Shown: positions 9,555-25,118, counted from the first letter of the stretch. The stretch: 64,000 nt of DNA from Methylomicrobium lacus LW14 (GCF_000527095.1 NZ_AZUN01000001.1:434001-498000), one strand, 5' to 3'. Made by a program: numbers and translations. The notes: generated from the letters alone by a model not told the origin.

Positions 9555-9577
9555 AAGGTTTGGTTGGCTCCGACGAT

Positions 9578-9604
9578 GGCGGATTGCCTAGCGGCGAATC
9601 CGCC
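9578..9604 (+). other. Stem-loop immediately 5' of the group II intron
   Basis: GGCGGATT (9578-9585) pairs perfectly with AATCCGCC (9597-9604) around an 11-nt loop. The intron begins 3 nt later. Group IIC introns are known to insert just downstream of stem-loops, so this is the likely target structure. Confidence 0.55.
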
Positions 9605-9607
9605 TTA

Positions 9608-10258
9608 GTGTGCCCGGCATGGGCTAAAACTTGTTATCTGAAATGAGATAACCGGAAGTAGTAACGACAACCGTAGCGAAACGCAAAGGGGAAGCCGTGA
9701 GGCCAGCCTGAAAGAAGCGCGTAGCAAAAGCACGACCGTAGGAACACGAACAAGCAGTGAGGCCGGGTGCGGGCGATGAGTGTGGTAGGGAACACGAAAT
9801 CCAACCGTTACCGAAAGACGCATCAGGTAGAGCTTGGCGGCACGGGCGAAAAGTTTTAGCACCTTACCCGGGGAGGTCTCCCGTATGAGAGTTTGGGAGA
9901 AGTCAGCAGAGGCCGTAGTAGCGAAGAAGGCTTGGAAACAAGTTGGAGCGAAGGGCCGAAGGAATCGAGATACGACGGCAAGGCTCTCAAACGAAGCGAG
10001 TAGTCATTTGAAATCGAAAGGAGCGGCAACTGCGGTCGCTTCCCGACGAGTGGTGATTGGATACGCCTGGTGGATACGGGTCGAAGCCAAGGCTGCAAAT
10101 GGCAAGCTGAGTGTTGGGGCGTCCGAACGTAAGCTGTATCGACAGGGAGCAAAACCCTGAACGGTGAAAACCGTTGATTCCAACCGCCGGATGCGGAAAA
10201 CCGCACGTCCGGTGGTGTGGGAGGGGTAACGGGCGCAATCCCGTTACCTCCGCCCAAT
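9608..10258 (+). mobile_element. ORF-less group II intron, probably class IIC
   Basis: About 650 bp without a protein gene but with the landmarks of a group II ribozyme. The 5' end is GTGTGCCCGGCATGG. Domain V at 10183-10216 is exactly 34 nt: a 9-bp lower stem ACCGCCGGA/TCCGGTGGT, a CG bulge (10206-10207), a 5-bp upper stem TGCGG/CCGCA and an AAAA tetraloop. The lower stem holds CGC with the G in a G-U pair; CGC rather than AGC is the catalytic triad known for class IIC. A domain VI hairpin follows (GTAACGGG/CCCGTTAC, about 10225-10248). No reverse transcriptase or maturase is encoded, so splicing or mobility would need a protein in trans. The 3' boundary is approximate. ORF frames within it look non-coding. 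Confidence 0.8.
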
Positions 10259-10294
10259 CAGTTGATCCGCCGTACGGCCGTATTCGTTCGTAGA

Positions 10295-12388
10295 TTACTT
10301 TAACTTGAATAATGCAGAGATGTGTGAACTATCATCGGTCTTCATAGTAACTTCATAACAGGCACCTGATTTTTTCGGTGTCTGCCAGTTCTGGATGAAT
10401 TGGCCGGCTACTGAGTCGTAGCGTAGCGAAGTGCCGCCTGTAGTCGTCAACTCGATATCTGCGGTTGGTTCGGATCCACCTGGGCAAGTTACTCCCTTAA
10501 TGATGAATGAATCCACCACTGCGACATCGGTGAGTTCGGTAGTACCTGCGAAGACCTCAAACTTCAGAGGAACAGTCGATCCCCCTTTGACGGTGTTCCA
10601 GACGCCACCCATATCCACCGGCTGGTAGAATCCGTTGAGCGTCCAAGCATTAACAGTGTAAGTACTCGTTTCCACTGTTTGATTGTCAGCAAAGTCGTGG
10701 GCGGTAGCTTTCAAGGTGTGGGTTCCAAGGGCTGCGCTGTATCCAGTCACACCGCAATCTTTTGATCCGGAAAGGGTATCGGTTGCATCACAGGTCGGCG
10801 TAGACGGTACAGATCCAAAGTAGTAAATACCCCCATCACTGATGCCGCCATTCCAAGTTATTCCCGGTGCGGTCTTGTCAATTTTGACGGTAACCACGTT
10901 GCTTGGATCGCTAGTGTTGCCAGCCTTGTCAGCAACTGTTTGCGCGGTCGAAGCGACTGCTGCGCCTTCGCTACTCAAGATTTGATCATCAGGACAGCTT
11001 CCTGCTATACCAGAAATAGCATCATCACATGTGAAATGCACTGTAACGTTGCTTTTGTACCATCCCGCAACATTGGGAGCAGATGTCGCCGCGGCACTGA
11101 TGGTCGGTTGGGTTTTGTCGATTTTGAGGTCCTTAGAAGCCGAACCATTGTTGCCCGCCAGATCCTTGCAGGTTGCATTCAATGTCAGTGCACCTTCGCC
11201 AGGAGGCACAATTGATGAATTGGTGGTTGTGATGCAATTAGCGTTGTCAATGCCTACCCCAGCATCGATCCAGTTCCAGTCGACAACCACATCGGTGTTG
11301 TTCCAGCCCTCGCCATTGGCAACCGGTGATTGTGAGGGCGCCGCTGTCGGCGGGGTAATATCGTTGACTTTTACGTCACATTCGTCCGAACTCATTAGCC
11401 CCCCAATATCCGTTACTTCCAATTTGAAACTCATCGTATCAAGGGGCGAAGTCAAGGAAGGCGCTGTTAAGGTTAGCGATTCAGTCGATGGATCAATTGG
11501 CCAGTCGGTTGGTACAGGTCCACCCGACGTCTGACTCCAGAGATAACTGGCAATACCGTCATCCGGATCGGTTGATCCGGTTCCGTCCAACGTGAAAGTT
11601 GCTCCCTCATCGACAGAAGAAGGACATGATGCGGCGGCGACAGGCGGCTCGTTTTCCCACACTACGTTGACCTCTTTTTCCGCTGTGCCGGCAAGAGAAC
11701 CATCGGAAACGGTTAATTTGAATTTGAGGGTAACACCATTAGCGGGATAAGGGTTTGGGGCCGTAAAAGCTGCTGTATCAGTATTCGCGCCATTAAGAGT
11801 TACGTCAGGATCTGTAGGATTAATTTTGATTTGCTCCCATGAGTAGGAGGTGATTGTATCTCCATCTGGATCGGAAGACCCCTTGCCATCCAAGGTGACC
11901 AAATCATCTTGATGAATAAAACCATCTTGATGAATGGGAGCCGACGACACACTGATCTTGGCCTCTGGCGCTTGGTTGACGTCGACATAACTAATGCCGA
12001 TAGTGGTGTCATTAGTAACAGTTACAGGGATGCAACCAGTACCGGTAACGGTTAATCTAAAACCTAATGACACACCCGACGGCACATTTGGCGCCGGAAA
12101 GGAAGCAGTGCATGTATTGGCATTTGTAAGAGTGACTGTTGGACTACCTGAGATTTGTGCCCAAGCGCATGATGTAGGATCGACGTTACCTGGGGTTATT
12201 TTTGAACCTGAGCCATCTAAGGTTACCACCGTAGCAGCACCTCCGGTAATAGCAGCTACAGATTGGTTTCCTGGAGTGATGGTTGCATGTACATTACAAG
12301 AAGGTACTGCGTATGTTGACGTAGCAGTGGCGTCCAATATTGCTGCTGATAGCAGGCAGAAAATTCGTTTTTGATAATTGGTTTTCAT
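10295..12388 (-). CDS. Secreted multidomain PKD-like protein with C-terminal PxKF domain
   Basis: A 697-residue exported protein. Residues 1-27 form a signal peptide (IFCLLSAAILDATATSTYA). Repeated Ig-like/PKD-type units follow, marked by LDGKGSSDPDGD and LDGTGSTDPDDG, and then bacterial Ig-like repeats with LKIDKTQPTI and VKIDKTAPGI. The last 100 residues contain GGSTVPLKFEVF, the signature I recognise as a PxKF domain, found at the C-terminus of many secreted adhesin-like proteins. The likely role is on the surface or outside the cell; the ligand is unknown. A short internal duplication (IHQDGF-IHQDDL) falls in the first PKD-like unit. A group II intron in the opposite orientation ends about 36 bp after its stop codon. 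Confidence 0.85.
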   Translation of the reverse strand: MKTNYQKRIFCLLSAAILDATATSTYAVPSCNVHATITPGNQSVAAITGGAATVVTLDGSGSKITPGNVDPTSCAWAQISGSPTVTLTNANTCTASFPAPNVPSGVSLGFRLTVTGTGCIPVTVTNDTTIGISYVDVNQAPEAKISVSSAPIHQDGFIHQDDLVTLDGKGSSDPDGDTITSYSWEQIKINPTDPDVTLNGANTDTAAFTAPNPYPANGVTLKFKLTVSDGSLAGTAEKEVNVVWENEPPVAAASCPSSVDEGATFTLDGTGSTDPDDGIASYLWSQTSGGPVPTDWPIDPSTESLTLTAPSLTSPLDTMSFKLEVTDIGGLMSSDECDVKVNDITPPTAAPSQSPVANGEGWNNTDVVVDWNWIDAGVGIDNANCITTTNSSIVPPGEGALTLNATCKDLAGNNGSASKDLKIDKTQPTISAAATSAPNVAGWYKSNVTVHFTCDDAISGIAGSCPDDQILSSEGAAVASTAQTVADKAGNTSDPSNVVTVKIDKTAPGITWNGGISDGGIYYFGSVPSTPTCDATDTLSGSKDCGVTGYSAALGTHTLKATAHDFADNQTVETSTYTVNAWTLNGFYQPVDMGGVWNTVKGGSTVPLKFEVFAGTTELTDVAVVDSFIIKGVTCPGGSEPTADIELTTTGGTSLRYDSVAGQFIQNWQTPKKSGACYEVTMKTDDSSHISALFKLK

Positions 12389-12461
12389 AGATCAAATCCT
12401 ATTAGGCATTGTAAATCAGACACATTAGAAAGGAACCTTATTTATAAACATTGAATTAACC

Positions 12462-12764
12462 TCATCCCTCAAACCTGATCCCCTCCATCATCACCCCAAC
12501 CCGCCAACCATCCAGGGTTTGCTCTGCTCTGACCACCAAGCCGCGGCACTGCACTCTTATACCCCACCCCTGAGGATCCGGTTGATGCAGAAAAAACCGG
12601 ATTGCAAAACCGCAAGCTAACTGTTGGTCGGTCTCGATACAGACGCCTGTGATGCTGATATCGTGGGTCCATCCTCCGCCATGCTCGAACTCGACTAATA
12701 ACGCGGCTGAATAGCGGGAGGCCGCGCGTTTTTCAATGAGTTGATGGCTATAACGTATTTCCAT
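12462..12764 (-). CDS. PilZ domain protein
   Basis: A 100-residue single-domain protein. It has the c-di-GMP-binding signature of PilZ: an Arg-rich start KRAASRYSAALL (RxxxR) and WTHDISITGVCIETD (D/N-x-S-x-x-G) about 20 residues later. It could be a small c-di-GMP receptor; two diguanylate cyclases with intact active sites lie elsewhere in the window. The partner is unknown. It is upstream of the PxKF protein on the same strand, separated by 73 bp. Confidence 0.85.
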   Translation of the reverse strand: MEIRYSHQLIEKRAASRYSAALLVEFEHGGGWTHDISITGVCIETDQQLACGFAIRFFLHQPDPQGWGIRVQCRGLVVRAEQTLDGWRVGVMMEGIRFEG

Positions 12765-13040
12765 GGCTAAATTATTGTGGATAAGATAAATTTAAGCGAC
12801 TTGGCGAAAGCTATATTTTTCTATATCGCATAGATATATTTTTTCTATATCTAAAGTGATAAACAGCTTGCTTCGCAGTCAATACAGGAGACAAATCCGT
12901 GCAAATCGCAAGGCCTGCGGCCAAGATGCGGCTTAAATGAATCGCGAACAGAATTCTCGCCTGGAGATTTCGGGGTAGGGATGGATAGGGCTTCGAACCT
13001 TGGATTGCCTTCGACGAATCCGCCGGCAATTTTTTCTGCT

Positions 13041-13688
13041 TTAGATCAGTCGATTATCCTGTGCATACAAAGTCAACGCGACGCGGCTTTTGATTTGCAG
13101 TTTGTCGAAGATGTTGTGCAGATGCACCTTGACCGTGCCTTCGCTGATGTGGCGCTGCTCGGCGATCTGTTTGTTGCTGTGGCCGCCTGCGACCAGTCGG
13201 ATTAGGTCGACTTCGCGCGGAGTCAGTTGAGTCGGCAGCTTCTGTAAATTCTGTCTCGCGCTTTCGCGTTGCAGAAGTTTTTCGAGGGCGCGGCTGACCG
13301 AGTTTTTTTCGATCCATTCGCCGCCGGCAAAAACCTTTTTGATGCACTGGATTAGGAGCTCAGGCGGCATTTCCTTCAGCACCACGCCGCGAACACCGAG
13401 TTGAATCGCTTCGAGCACCTCATCGACCTCCAGCGCGGCGGTCAGAATGACGACCTTGGGGCGCGGATCGCGTTTGCGCAATTCGCGCAGCACCTGCAGG
13501 CCGTCCATTTTCGGTATTTTCAGATCGAGCAACAGAATGTCCGGTTGCCAGCGCGCAACGGCTTCGAGCGCCATTTCGCCATCGCTGCAGCAAGACTGCA
13601 CATGCAGGTCCGGTTCGCCCGAGAATAGCAGTTGCAAACCTTTTAATACGATCGGGTAGCCGTCTACTATAACTAAGTTGATGGTCAT
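13041..13688 (-). CDS. Orphan NarL/FixJ-type response regulator
   Basis: A 215-residue two-domain regulator. The receiver domain (1-120) has the phosphorylation site D55 in LLLDLKIPKMDG. The LuxR-type helix-turn-helix (about 150-212) has LTPREVDLIRLVAGGHSNKQ and EGTVKVHLHNIF. The acidic pocket is altered: the start reads VDGYP rather than the usual VDDHP, so one metal-binding acid is a glycine. That may weaken Mg-dependent phosphorylation. No histidine kinase is adjacent, so signal and targets are unknown. Confidence 0.9.
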   Translation of the reverse strand: MTINLVIVDGYPIVLKGLQLLFSGEPDLHVQSCCSDGEMALEAVARWQPDILLLDLKIPKMDGLQVLRELRKRDPRPKVVILTAALEVDEVLEAIQLGVRGVVLKEMPPELLIQCIKKVFAGGEWIEKNSVSRALEKLLQRESARQNLQKLPTQLTPREVDLIRLVAGGHSNKQIAEQRHISEGTVKVHLHNIFDKLQIKSRVALTLYAQDNRLI

Positions 13689-13908
13689 AGATTGGGTCTG
13701 CGTGAGATGGCTTGGCCGAGGTTGAATAAGAAAGGTATTTCAGTAGGCAGGCTACTCCGTAAGTATAGCTTAATATTTTTAAGCCAAATAAAATAATCTT
13801 GGTCAGGTTACCCAAACATTGCAGGTAAGCCGACATCGTCTGAACGCTCGGTCTCTTGAATCGGCGAGATCGGTGGAATCGGCTAGTCGACTCCCCGGGC
13901 GAGACTAA

Positions 13909-14160
13909 TTAGTCGAACTGTTGTAGAAAACTAGCGGCTTGGGCGTAATCAAACGGCCAGCCGAGTTCGCGGCGGCTTTCGGGCTCCAAGAGGACCGGAA
14001 TTTTGATTGCATAGTCCGGCTGCCATTCCGGCTGTTCGGCAATGTCAATCAATTCAATCTGGGTCTCCGGAGCGATTTCGTTAACGCACGCCGCGACGAT
14101 TTCCTGCGCCTCTTCGCACAGGTGGCAGCCTTCGGTGCCGAGCAATAACAGGCGCATCAA
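13909..14160 (-). CDS. Glutaredoxin/thioredoxin-fold CxxC protein (DUF836 type)
   Basis: A small thioredoxin-fold protein of 83 residues. The redox motif CHLC is at residues 12-15, after the first strand LLLLGTEG. The cis-proline is in KIPVLL. Length and motif match the DUF836 group of glutaredoxin-like proteins; the redox partner is unknown. Its ATG overlaps the stop codon of the upstream UPF0114 gene (ATGA, 14157-14160), which implies translational coupling. Confidence 0.85.
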   Translation of the reverse strand: MMRLLLLGTEGCHLCEEAQEIVAACVNEIAPETQIELIDIAEQPEWQPDYAIKIPVLLEPESRRELGWPFDYAQAASFLQQFD

Positions 14161-14663
14161 TGTTTGCTCATTTTATCCTGGATGCTGAGGAGCAGCGCCG
14201 ACACGACCAGGGTCAGATGCACGACGACATACCATAAGAGCTTGTCGTTGGCGGTCGCCTGGATATTCATGAACACTTTCAATAAATGGATCGACGAGAT
14301 CGCGACGATCGAGGAGGCGACCTTGGTTTTCAAGGAGCCGTAGTCGTGCGTGCCGAGCCAGTCGAGTTTTTCGGTCGTTTCGTCGATATCGAGACGCGAG
14401 ACGAAGTTTTCGTAGCCGCTGAACATCACGATCACGATCAGGCTGCCGACCATGGTCAGGTCGATCAAGGTCAACAGTTTCAGCACCAGGTCCGATTCGT
14501 TCATCTCCAGGATATGCGGCAGGAAGTGATAGAGTTCCTGGAAGAATTTGATAAACAGCGCGACGACGGCCAGACTCATGCCGACATAGACCGGCGCCAG
14601 AATCCACCGGCTGGCATACATGACGCGTTCGAGGTTGTGTTCGATTTTTTCTTTCAATGGCAT
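14157..14663 (-). CDS. UPF0114 / YqhA family inner membrane protein
   Basis: A 168-residue membrane protein with hydrophobic segments at about 20-42, 62-85, 118-134 and 142-160, as in the YqhA/UPF0114 family. Family-type stretches include ASRWILAPVYVGMSL and LIDLTMVGSLIVIVMFSGYE. Function is not known. It is translationally coupled to the downstream CxxC protein, and metH lies upstream on the same strand. Confidence 0.9.
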   Translation of the reverse strand: MPLKEKIEHNLERVMYASRWILAPVYVGMSLAVVALFIKFFQELYHFLPHILEMNESDLVLKLLTLIDLTMVGSLIVIVMFSGYENFVSRLDIDETTEKLDWLGTHDYGSLKTKVASSIVAISSIHLLKVFMNIQATANDKLLWYVVVHLTLVVSALLLSIQDKMSKH

Positions 14664-14688
14664 GGGGTTGGTTTAGGGGCAGGATTCG

Positions 14689-14734
14689 ATTCAGAGTTCA
14701 GGGCGTTTTGAATGGTGCGCCCTGAACGCTGAAT
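14689..14734. terminator. Long stem-loop after metH
   Basis: The 17-nt arms at 14689-14705 and 14718-14734 pair with one mismatch around a 12-nt loop (inner arms GTTCAGGGCG/CGCCCTGAAC). It starts 7 bp after the metH stop codon. A T-run follows only on the plus strand, so for the leftward metH transcript it may stabilise the 3' end rather than terminate. Confidence 0.45.
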
Positions 14735-14740
14735 TTTTTA

Positions 14741-18415
<3,675 letters not shown>

Positions 18416-18508
18416 GGGCGAAGATAAAAGGTCGGGCTGGAGCATCGAAAAATTGCGGTAGACGGGTTCGATCTATATTATTTGGAATTTTTCAGAGGAG
18501 GTATGTCT

Positions 18509-18697
18509 ATGTCCAAGCCGTCGATAGTCGATGTGATAAAAAGTGTTTTGTCCGCAGTTCTAGGGGTGCAAAGCGAAAAAAACCGGCAAAAAGATTTTAC
18601 GCAGGGTTCGCTGCCGATGTACCTGATTGCGGGGCTGATCTTTACGATCATTTTTGTGTCCGTGATCGTCGCCCTGGTGCGGATGGTCGTCGGTTAA
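18509..18697 (+). CDS. Small DUF2970-type membrane protein
   Basis: A 62-residue protein with one C-terminal membrane helix (LIAGLIFTIIFVSVIVALV). The stretch SVLSAVLGVQSEKNRQKDF resembles DUF2970, a family of unknown function. The strong ribosome binding site AGGAGG at 18496-18501 decides the start: the ATG at 18503 is too close, while the ATG at 18509 has a 7-nt spacing. Divergent from metH and closed by a strong terminator. Confidence 0.75.
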   Translation: MSKPSIVDVIKSVLSAVLGVQSEKNRQKDFTQGSLPMYLIAGLIFTIIFVSVIVALVRMVVG

Positions 18698-18741
18698 CGG
18701 GGCTTTCTCAAGGCATTGGCCGGGAGCCGATGCCGTAAACT

Positions 18742-18770
18742 AAAAAGCTCAAGCCAGGCTTGAGCTTTTT
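18742..18770. terminator. Bidirectional rho-independent terminator
   Basis: AAAAAGCTCAAGCC and GGCTTGAGCTTTTT pair around a tiny loop. The A/T-rich ends give U-tracts on both strands. It sits between the DUF2970-type gene and the leftward 141-residue gene, whose stop codons face each other. Confidence 0.85.
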
Positions 18771-18794
18771 AATCAGACGGACGCCGTGCGGCGC

Positions 18795-19220
18795 TTATTC
18801 CGGAGACTTGAAGCTTTGTCCAATGCTGGTAAACATTTCCTTGATGCCGCTGAACAGATTGCCGACGGAAAAAGTTTCCTTCGTGACGAATTTCAGCCGC
18901 ACAAAGGCAACTGCGAGTACGCCCGCAAGCGGTGGCATCAGTTCTAAAAATACCGACAATAAATAGCCGCCGGCGCCTTGGAAACCGCCTTCATTTTTTC
19001 TGTCGCCGACGCTGAGCAGGTCTCTTTCATAGTCAGCGCCGCCGCTGCTGCCTCTGATCGCTTCGAGGATATAGACGTTGCCCTGCACCAGCAGAGTCTG
19101 CACTGCAAAAAAGACGCCGGCCGCGATAGCGACCCACAGCAATGGGTTGTTGATTTTTGCTTTGATTGCCGACTGATAGACCCAGACTACGGCAAGCACC
19201 ATTAAAATTCCACCAATCAT
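18795..19220 (-). CDS. Membrane protein of unknown function
   Basis: A 141-residue protein with hydrophobic segments at about 2-16, 27-46 and 82-106. A polar loop (GSSGGADYERDLLSVGDRK) lies between the second and third, and the C-terminus is amphipathic. I recognise no family. An AAGGTG ribosome binding site lies 6 nt before the ATG. It is 28 bp downstream of the secreted 125-residue protein gene on the same strand, so the two are probably one operon. Confidence 0.7.
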   Translation of the reverse strand: MIGGILMVLAVVWVYQSAIKAKINNPLLWVAIAAGVFFAVQTLLVQGNVYILEAIRGSSGGADYERDLLSVGDRKNEGGFQGAGGYLLSVFLELMPPLAGVLAVAFVRLKFVTKETFSVGNLFSGIKEMFTSIGQSFKSPE

Positions 19221-19248
19221 AGTTACACCTTCGTTATTTTCTTAGTTA

Positions 19249-19626
19249 TTATTTTTTTAGGAAAAAGTAATTAAAAGAGCATTTGAGCGTCATGCGGTCG
19301 GCAGTTTTTTCGACGGCCTTGCATGATTCAAACTTGCCGCGTCCGGGCGACACTTCTTTTTTCAACACTCCATCCTCGACCATATATTTTACTTCGATTT
19401 TCATCTCGTTGGTACGGCCGAGCGAGTCGGTCGCGATCGTGTGCAGGATGCCGCCATCCCCAAAGTCCCAGACGATATTGACATCTTTCTTTTCGCCGTC
19501 GAGTTTTGCCGCTTCCGCATACACGGTCCATTTACCGATGACATCGCTGGCATCCTTTAACTCGACATCAGCATTTGCCGTAAATGACGCCAACAACGCT
19601 ACCGATGATACTAAATAGTGGCGCAT
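19249..19626 (-). CDS. Small secreted protein of unknown function
   Basis: A 125-residue exported protein. The signal peptide is MRHYLVSSVALLASFTANA. The mature part begins DVELKDASDVIGKWTVYAEA and looks like a small beta-barrel: its spacing of GKW, VWDFGDGG and a closing hydrophobic strand recalls lipocalin-like or DUF-type domains. Two cysteines (ESCKAV, LKCSF) could form a disulfide in the periplasm. GAGGGG precedes the ATG. First gene of a probable two-gene operon with the downstream membrane protein. Confidence 0.7.
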   Translation of the reverse strand: MRHYLVSSVALLASFTANADVELKDASDVIGKWTVYAEAAKLDGEKKDVNIVWDFGDGGILHTIATDSLGRTNEMKIEVKYMVEDGVLKKEVSPGRGKFESCKAVEKTADRMTLKCSFNYFFLKK

Positions 19627-19755
19627 GAATTTACCCCTCAGTCCAAATCAAATACACAGAATTCCAACTATACCACACTCGCCATCCAAGGTCATGCGAG
19701 TACCGCAAAAAGAATCCCGCGCGCCGGCGCCCGCCTGTTTATCCGTCAATAACCC

Positions 19756-19783
19756 TTGACTTTAGTGAAGCCTAAAGTATCAT
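19756..19783 (+). promoter_or_regulatory. Sigma-70-type promoter of the 43-residue peptide gene
   Basis: TTGACT (19756-19761), a 16-bp spacer and TATCAT (19778-19783). It lies about 67 bp before the ATG at 19850, so the leader would be about 60 nt. Confidence 0.6.
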
Positions 19784-19849
19784 GTAGCTTCCATTTGCTA
19801 CTAACCTGGCAATTTCTAAAAAAATATTAACATAATAGGTAGGACTAAT

Positions 19850-19981
19850 ATGGGGTTCATCTTAGATTTGACTGAGACATTGAAAACACCAGCGGGTATC
19901 GTTGGTTTGTTGGTTGTAATCGGTGCTGTCTTGGCACTGGTAAAATGGGTTTTCGCTCCACACCCAGACGACGAGCAATAA
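19850..19981 (+). CDS. 43-residue single-span membrane peptide
   Basis: A small gene that a length cut-off would miss. Its 43-residue product starts MGFILDLTETLKTPAG, has one hydrophobic span (IVGLLVVIGAVLALVKWVF) and ends in an acidic tail APHPDDEQ. Evidence that it is real: a good promoter upstream, a purine-rich TAGGTAGGA before the ATG, normal codon use, and a strong terminator 33 bp after its stop. The gene is a stand-alone transcription unit. I do not recognise the family. It could be an accessory subunit of a membrane complex or a regulatory peptide. Confidence 0.7.
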   Translation: MGFILDLTETLKTPAGIVGLLVVIGAVLALVKWVFAPHPDDEQ

Positions 19982-20013
19982 AGTTCTGTCTCGATCCGCT
20001 TAATTTAAGTATG

Positions 20014-20070
20014 TAGGCCGCTTCGCTGATCTTAAGTCATTTAACGATCAGGAGCGGCCTATTATTTTTT
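20014..20070 (+). terminator. Strong terminator after the 43-residue peptide gene
   Basis: Two stacked stems, TAGGCCGCT/AGCGGCCTA and CTGATC/GATCAG, separated by a small internal loop and followed by TTATTTTTT. A classic rho-independent terminator. Confidence 0.85.
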
Positions 20071-20293
20071 CCGAAGTTTTTCCTCTCCCCCCATTCAAAA
20101 TTTGCTTCAGGCGGCTTTCTCGCCTAAGGTAAGTCTTTTAAAAAATCATGTTTGGCCTGAACGGCGCCGCGCAAAAGTCCAGTTTGGCCCGATTGCCTGC
20201 CATGTCATCGATGGCTTCAGCGGAAGACTTGTCATGTTTTGACGAGTCCGGTTAAAGTCCGTTCCTGAGTTGAAACCCTTTTTGCCGAAAATC

Positions 20294-20716
20294 ATGACCC
20301 GATTCCCAGATCGAAAGACGCCAGTATCCTGCCAGGCGGAAGTCAGCGAATGCCAAGTGCTTGTCGATCCCGGCAAGAGCCGGCGTTTGCGTGCGATGTT
20401 GCAAGGCAAAAACGCCGACGTACAGGAACATCAGGTCGCATCTGTCGCCGAATCGGATCATGCGTTGGATCTGCCTGCCGGCGTCGTGCGCGAATTGCAG
20501 CAGGCGCGGCGGATTATCGATGATGAAATCGAACGAATCATGGGCTTTTTTCCAGAGGGTAGGAAAAACAACCTGTTTAAGATAAGATTCGGTACCCTGG
20601 AAGAAATCAGGGCAATGGACATTCAGGAAATTTTTAAGCGGCTGAAACTCGTAGATCAATGCGCACATTTGAATCGGTTGCGGAAGATCAATTATTATGG
20701 TGAAAAAGTTTCCTGA
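20294..20716 (+). CDS. Hypothetical protein, uncertain
   Basis: An open frame of 140 codons from the ATG at 20294. The C-terminal half is helical and charged (VVRELQQARRIIDDEIERI), which looks like protein. The N-terminal half is less convincing, and a minus-strand frame of 176 codons overlaps it. No ribosome binding site is obvious. I recognise no family. It precedes the TPR lipoprotein by about 75 bp. The choice of strand rests on the amphipathic helix pattern only. Confidence 0.4.
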   Translation: MTRFPDRKTPVSCQAEVSECQVLVDPGKSRRLRAMLQGKNADVQEHQVASVAESDHALDLPAGVVRELQQARRIIDDEIERIMGFFPEGRKNNLFKIRFGTLEEIRAMDIQEIFKRLKLVDQCAHLNRLRKINYYGEKVS

Positions 20717-20792
20717 CCGTGCCGTTTGCCTGACGGCCTGAATTATGTGGAAAGGCGGTGCTTTTCTGCCTTGTGCGCCCAATGAGAAATTA

Positions 20793-21509
20793 ATGATGCA
20801 AAAACGTTTTATTTTACTCTGTGTGCTGCCGGTGGTTTTGCCGGGCTGCGCGGGTCTTTACGAGCAACAATCCCCCGCGCCGGTTTATGGCGGTCCTGCT
20901 CCGGTTTACAGGCAGCGGCCGGTGCAGGTGCCGCTGCCGCCGCCGGTTCAGATTCCGGAGCCCACGGTCAAAACGACGCCGATCCCAGAATTCAACCAGC
21001 AGGTGGTGCCGATTGCTCCGGCTCCGGCGCCGATGCCCGGAGAAACGGGCGATTCCCTGGCTTTGTTGCCGGATGCCGAGGCGTCGGTTGCCGCTCCGAC
21101 GCCGGTGGTTCCAGGGGCGACATTGCCTGTCTCCGCACCGGAAACGTTTACGCCGCCTCCCTTTCAGCCGATAGAGCCCTCCGCTTCATCTTCGCCGGCT
21201 GTCGGCGCCCTAGTGACGGCTGCTAATCAGAACAGTCAAGCGGGCAATCTGGATTCGGCGATCGCGACGATTGAACGCGCCCGCAGCATCGAGCCGAACA
21301 ATGCCGGCCTCTATTACAAGCTGGCGTTGTTGCGTATAAAACAGGGCAAACCGAAACTGGCCGAGGAACTGGCGAAAAAAGCCGCGCTGTTGGCCCAAGG
21401 CGATAGGCATCTGAAAAAACACAGCTGGTTGTTGATTGCGCATGCGCGCGAAATGCAAAAAGATTTTGACGGCGCGCAAGCGGCGCGCGACAAAGCCGCC
21501 GGATTTTAG
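20793..21509 (+). CDS. TPR-containing lipoprotein
   Basis: A 238-residue lipoprotein starting MMQKRFILLCVLPVVLPGCA, with a lipobox LPGC that makes C19 or C20 the lipidated residue. A long Pro-rich linker (about residues 25-140) leads to a C-terminal pair of tetratricopeptide repeats from about 145 (ALVTAANQNSQAGNLDSAI; NNAGLYYKLALLRIKQGK). It probably sits on an envelope membrane and binds a protein partner through the TPR. The start at 20793 is taken because the signal peptide begins there. smc follows about 100 bp later. Confidence 0.8.
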   Translation: MMQKRFILLCVLPVVLPGCAGLYEQQSPAPVYGGPAPVYRQRPVQVPLPPPVQIPEPTVKTTPIPEFNQQVVPIAPAPAPMPGETGDSLALLPDAEASVAAPTPVVPGATLPVSAPETFTPPPFQPIEPSASSSPAVGALVTAANQNSQAGNLDSAIATIERARSIEPNNAGLYYKLALLRIKQGKPKLAEELAKKAALLAQGDRHLKKHSWLLIAHAREMQKDFDGAQAARDKAAGF

Positions 21510-21608
21510 CCTGCCGGGTCCGGCTGCGCCGAAAACAGTCGCGGCCCGCGGCATAATCACCGATAATAAGCGCTTTTTTCGCCAAGCGTTAGACTTCTTA
21601 TTTCCGTA

Positions 21609-25117
<3,509 letters not shown>

Positions 25118-25118
<1 letters not shown>

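Noticed and set aside
9834..10257. Open frames of 108 and 133 codons on opposite strands
   Set aside because: They lie inside the group II intron and cross its structured domains; neither resembles a reverse transcriptase or any other protein.
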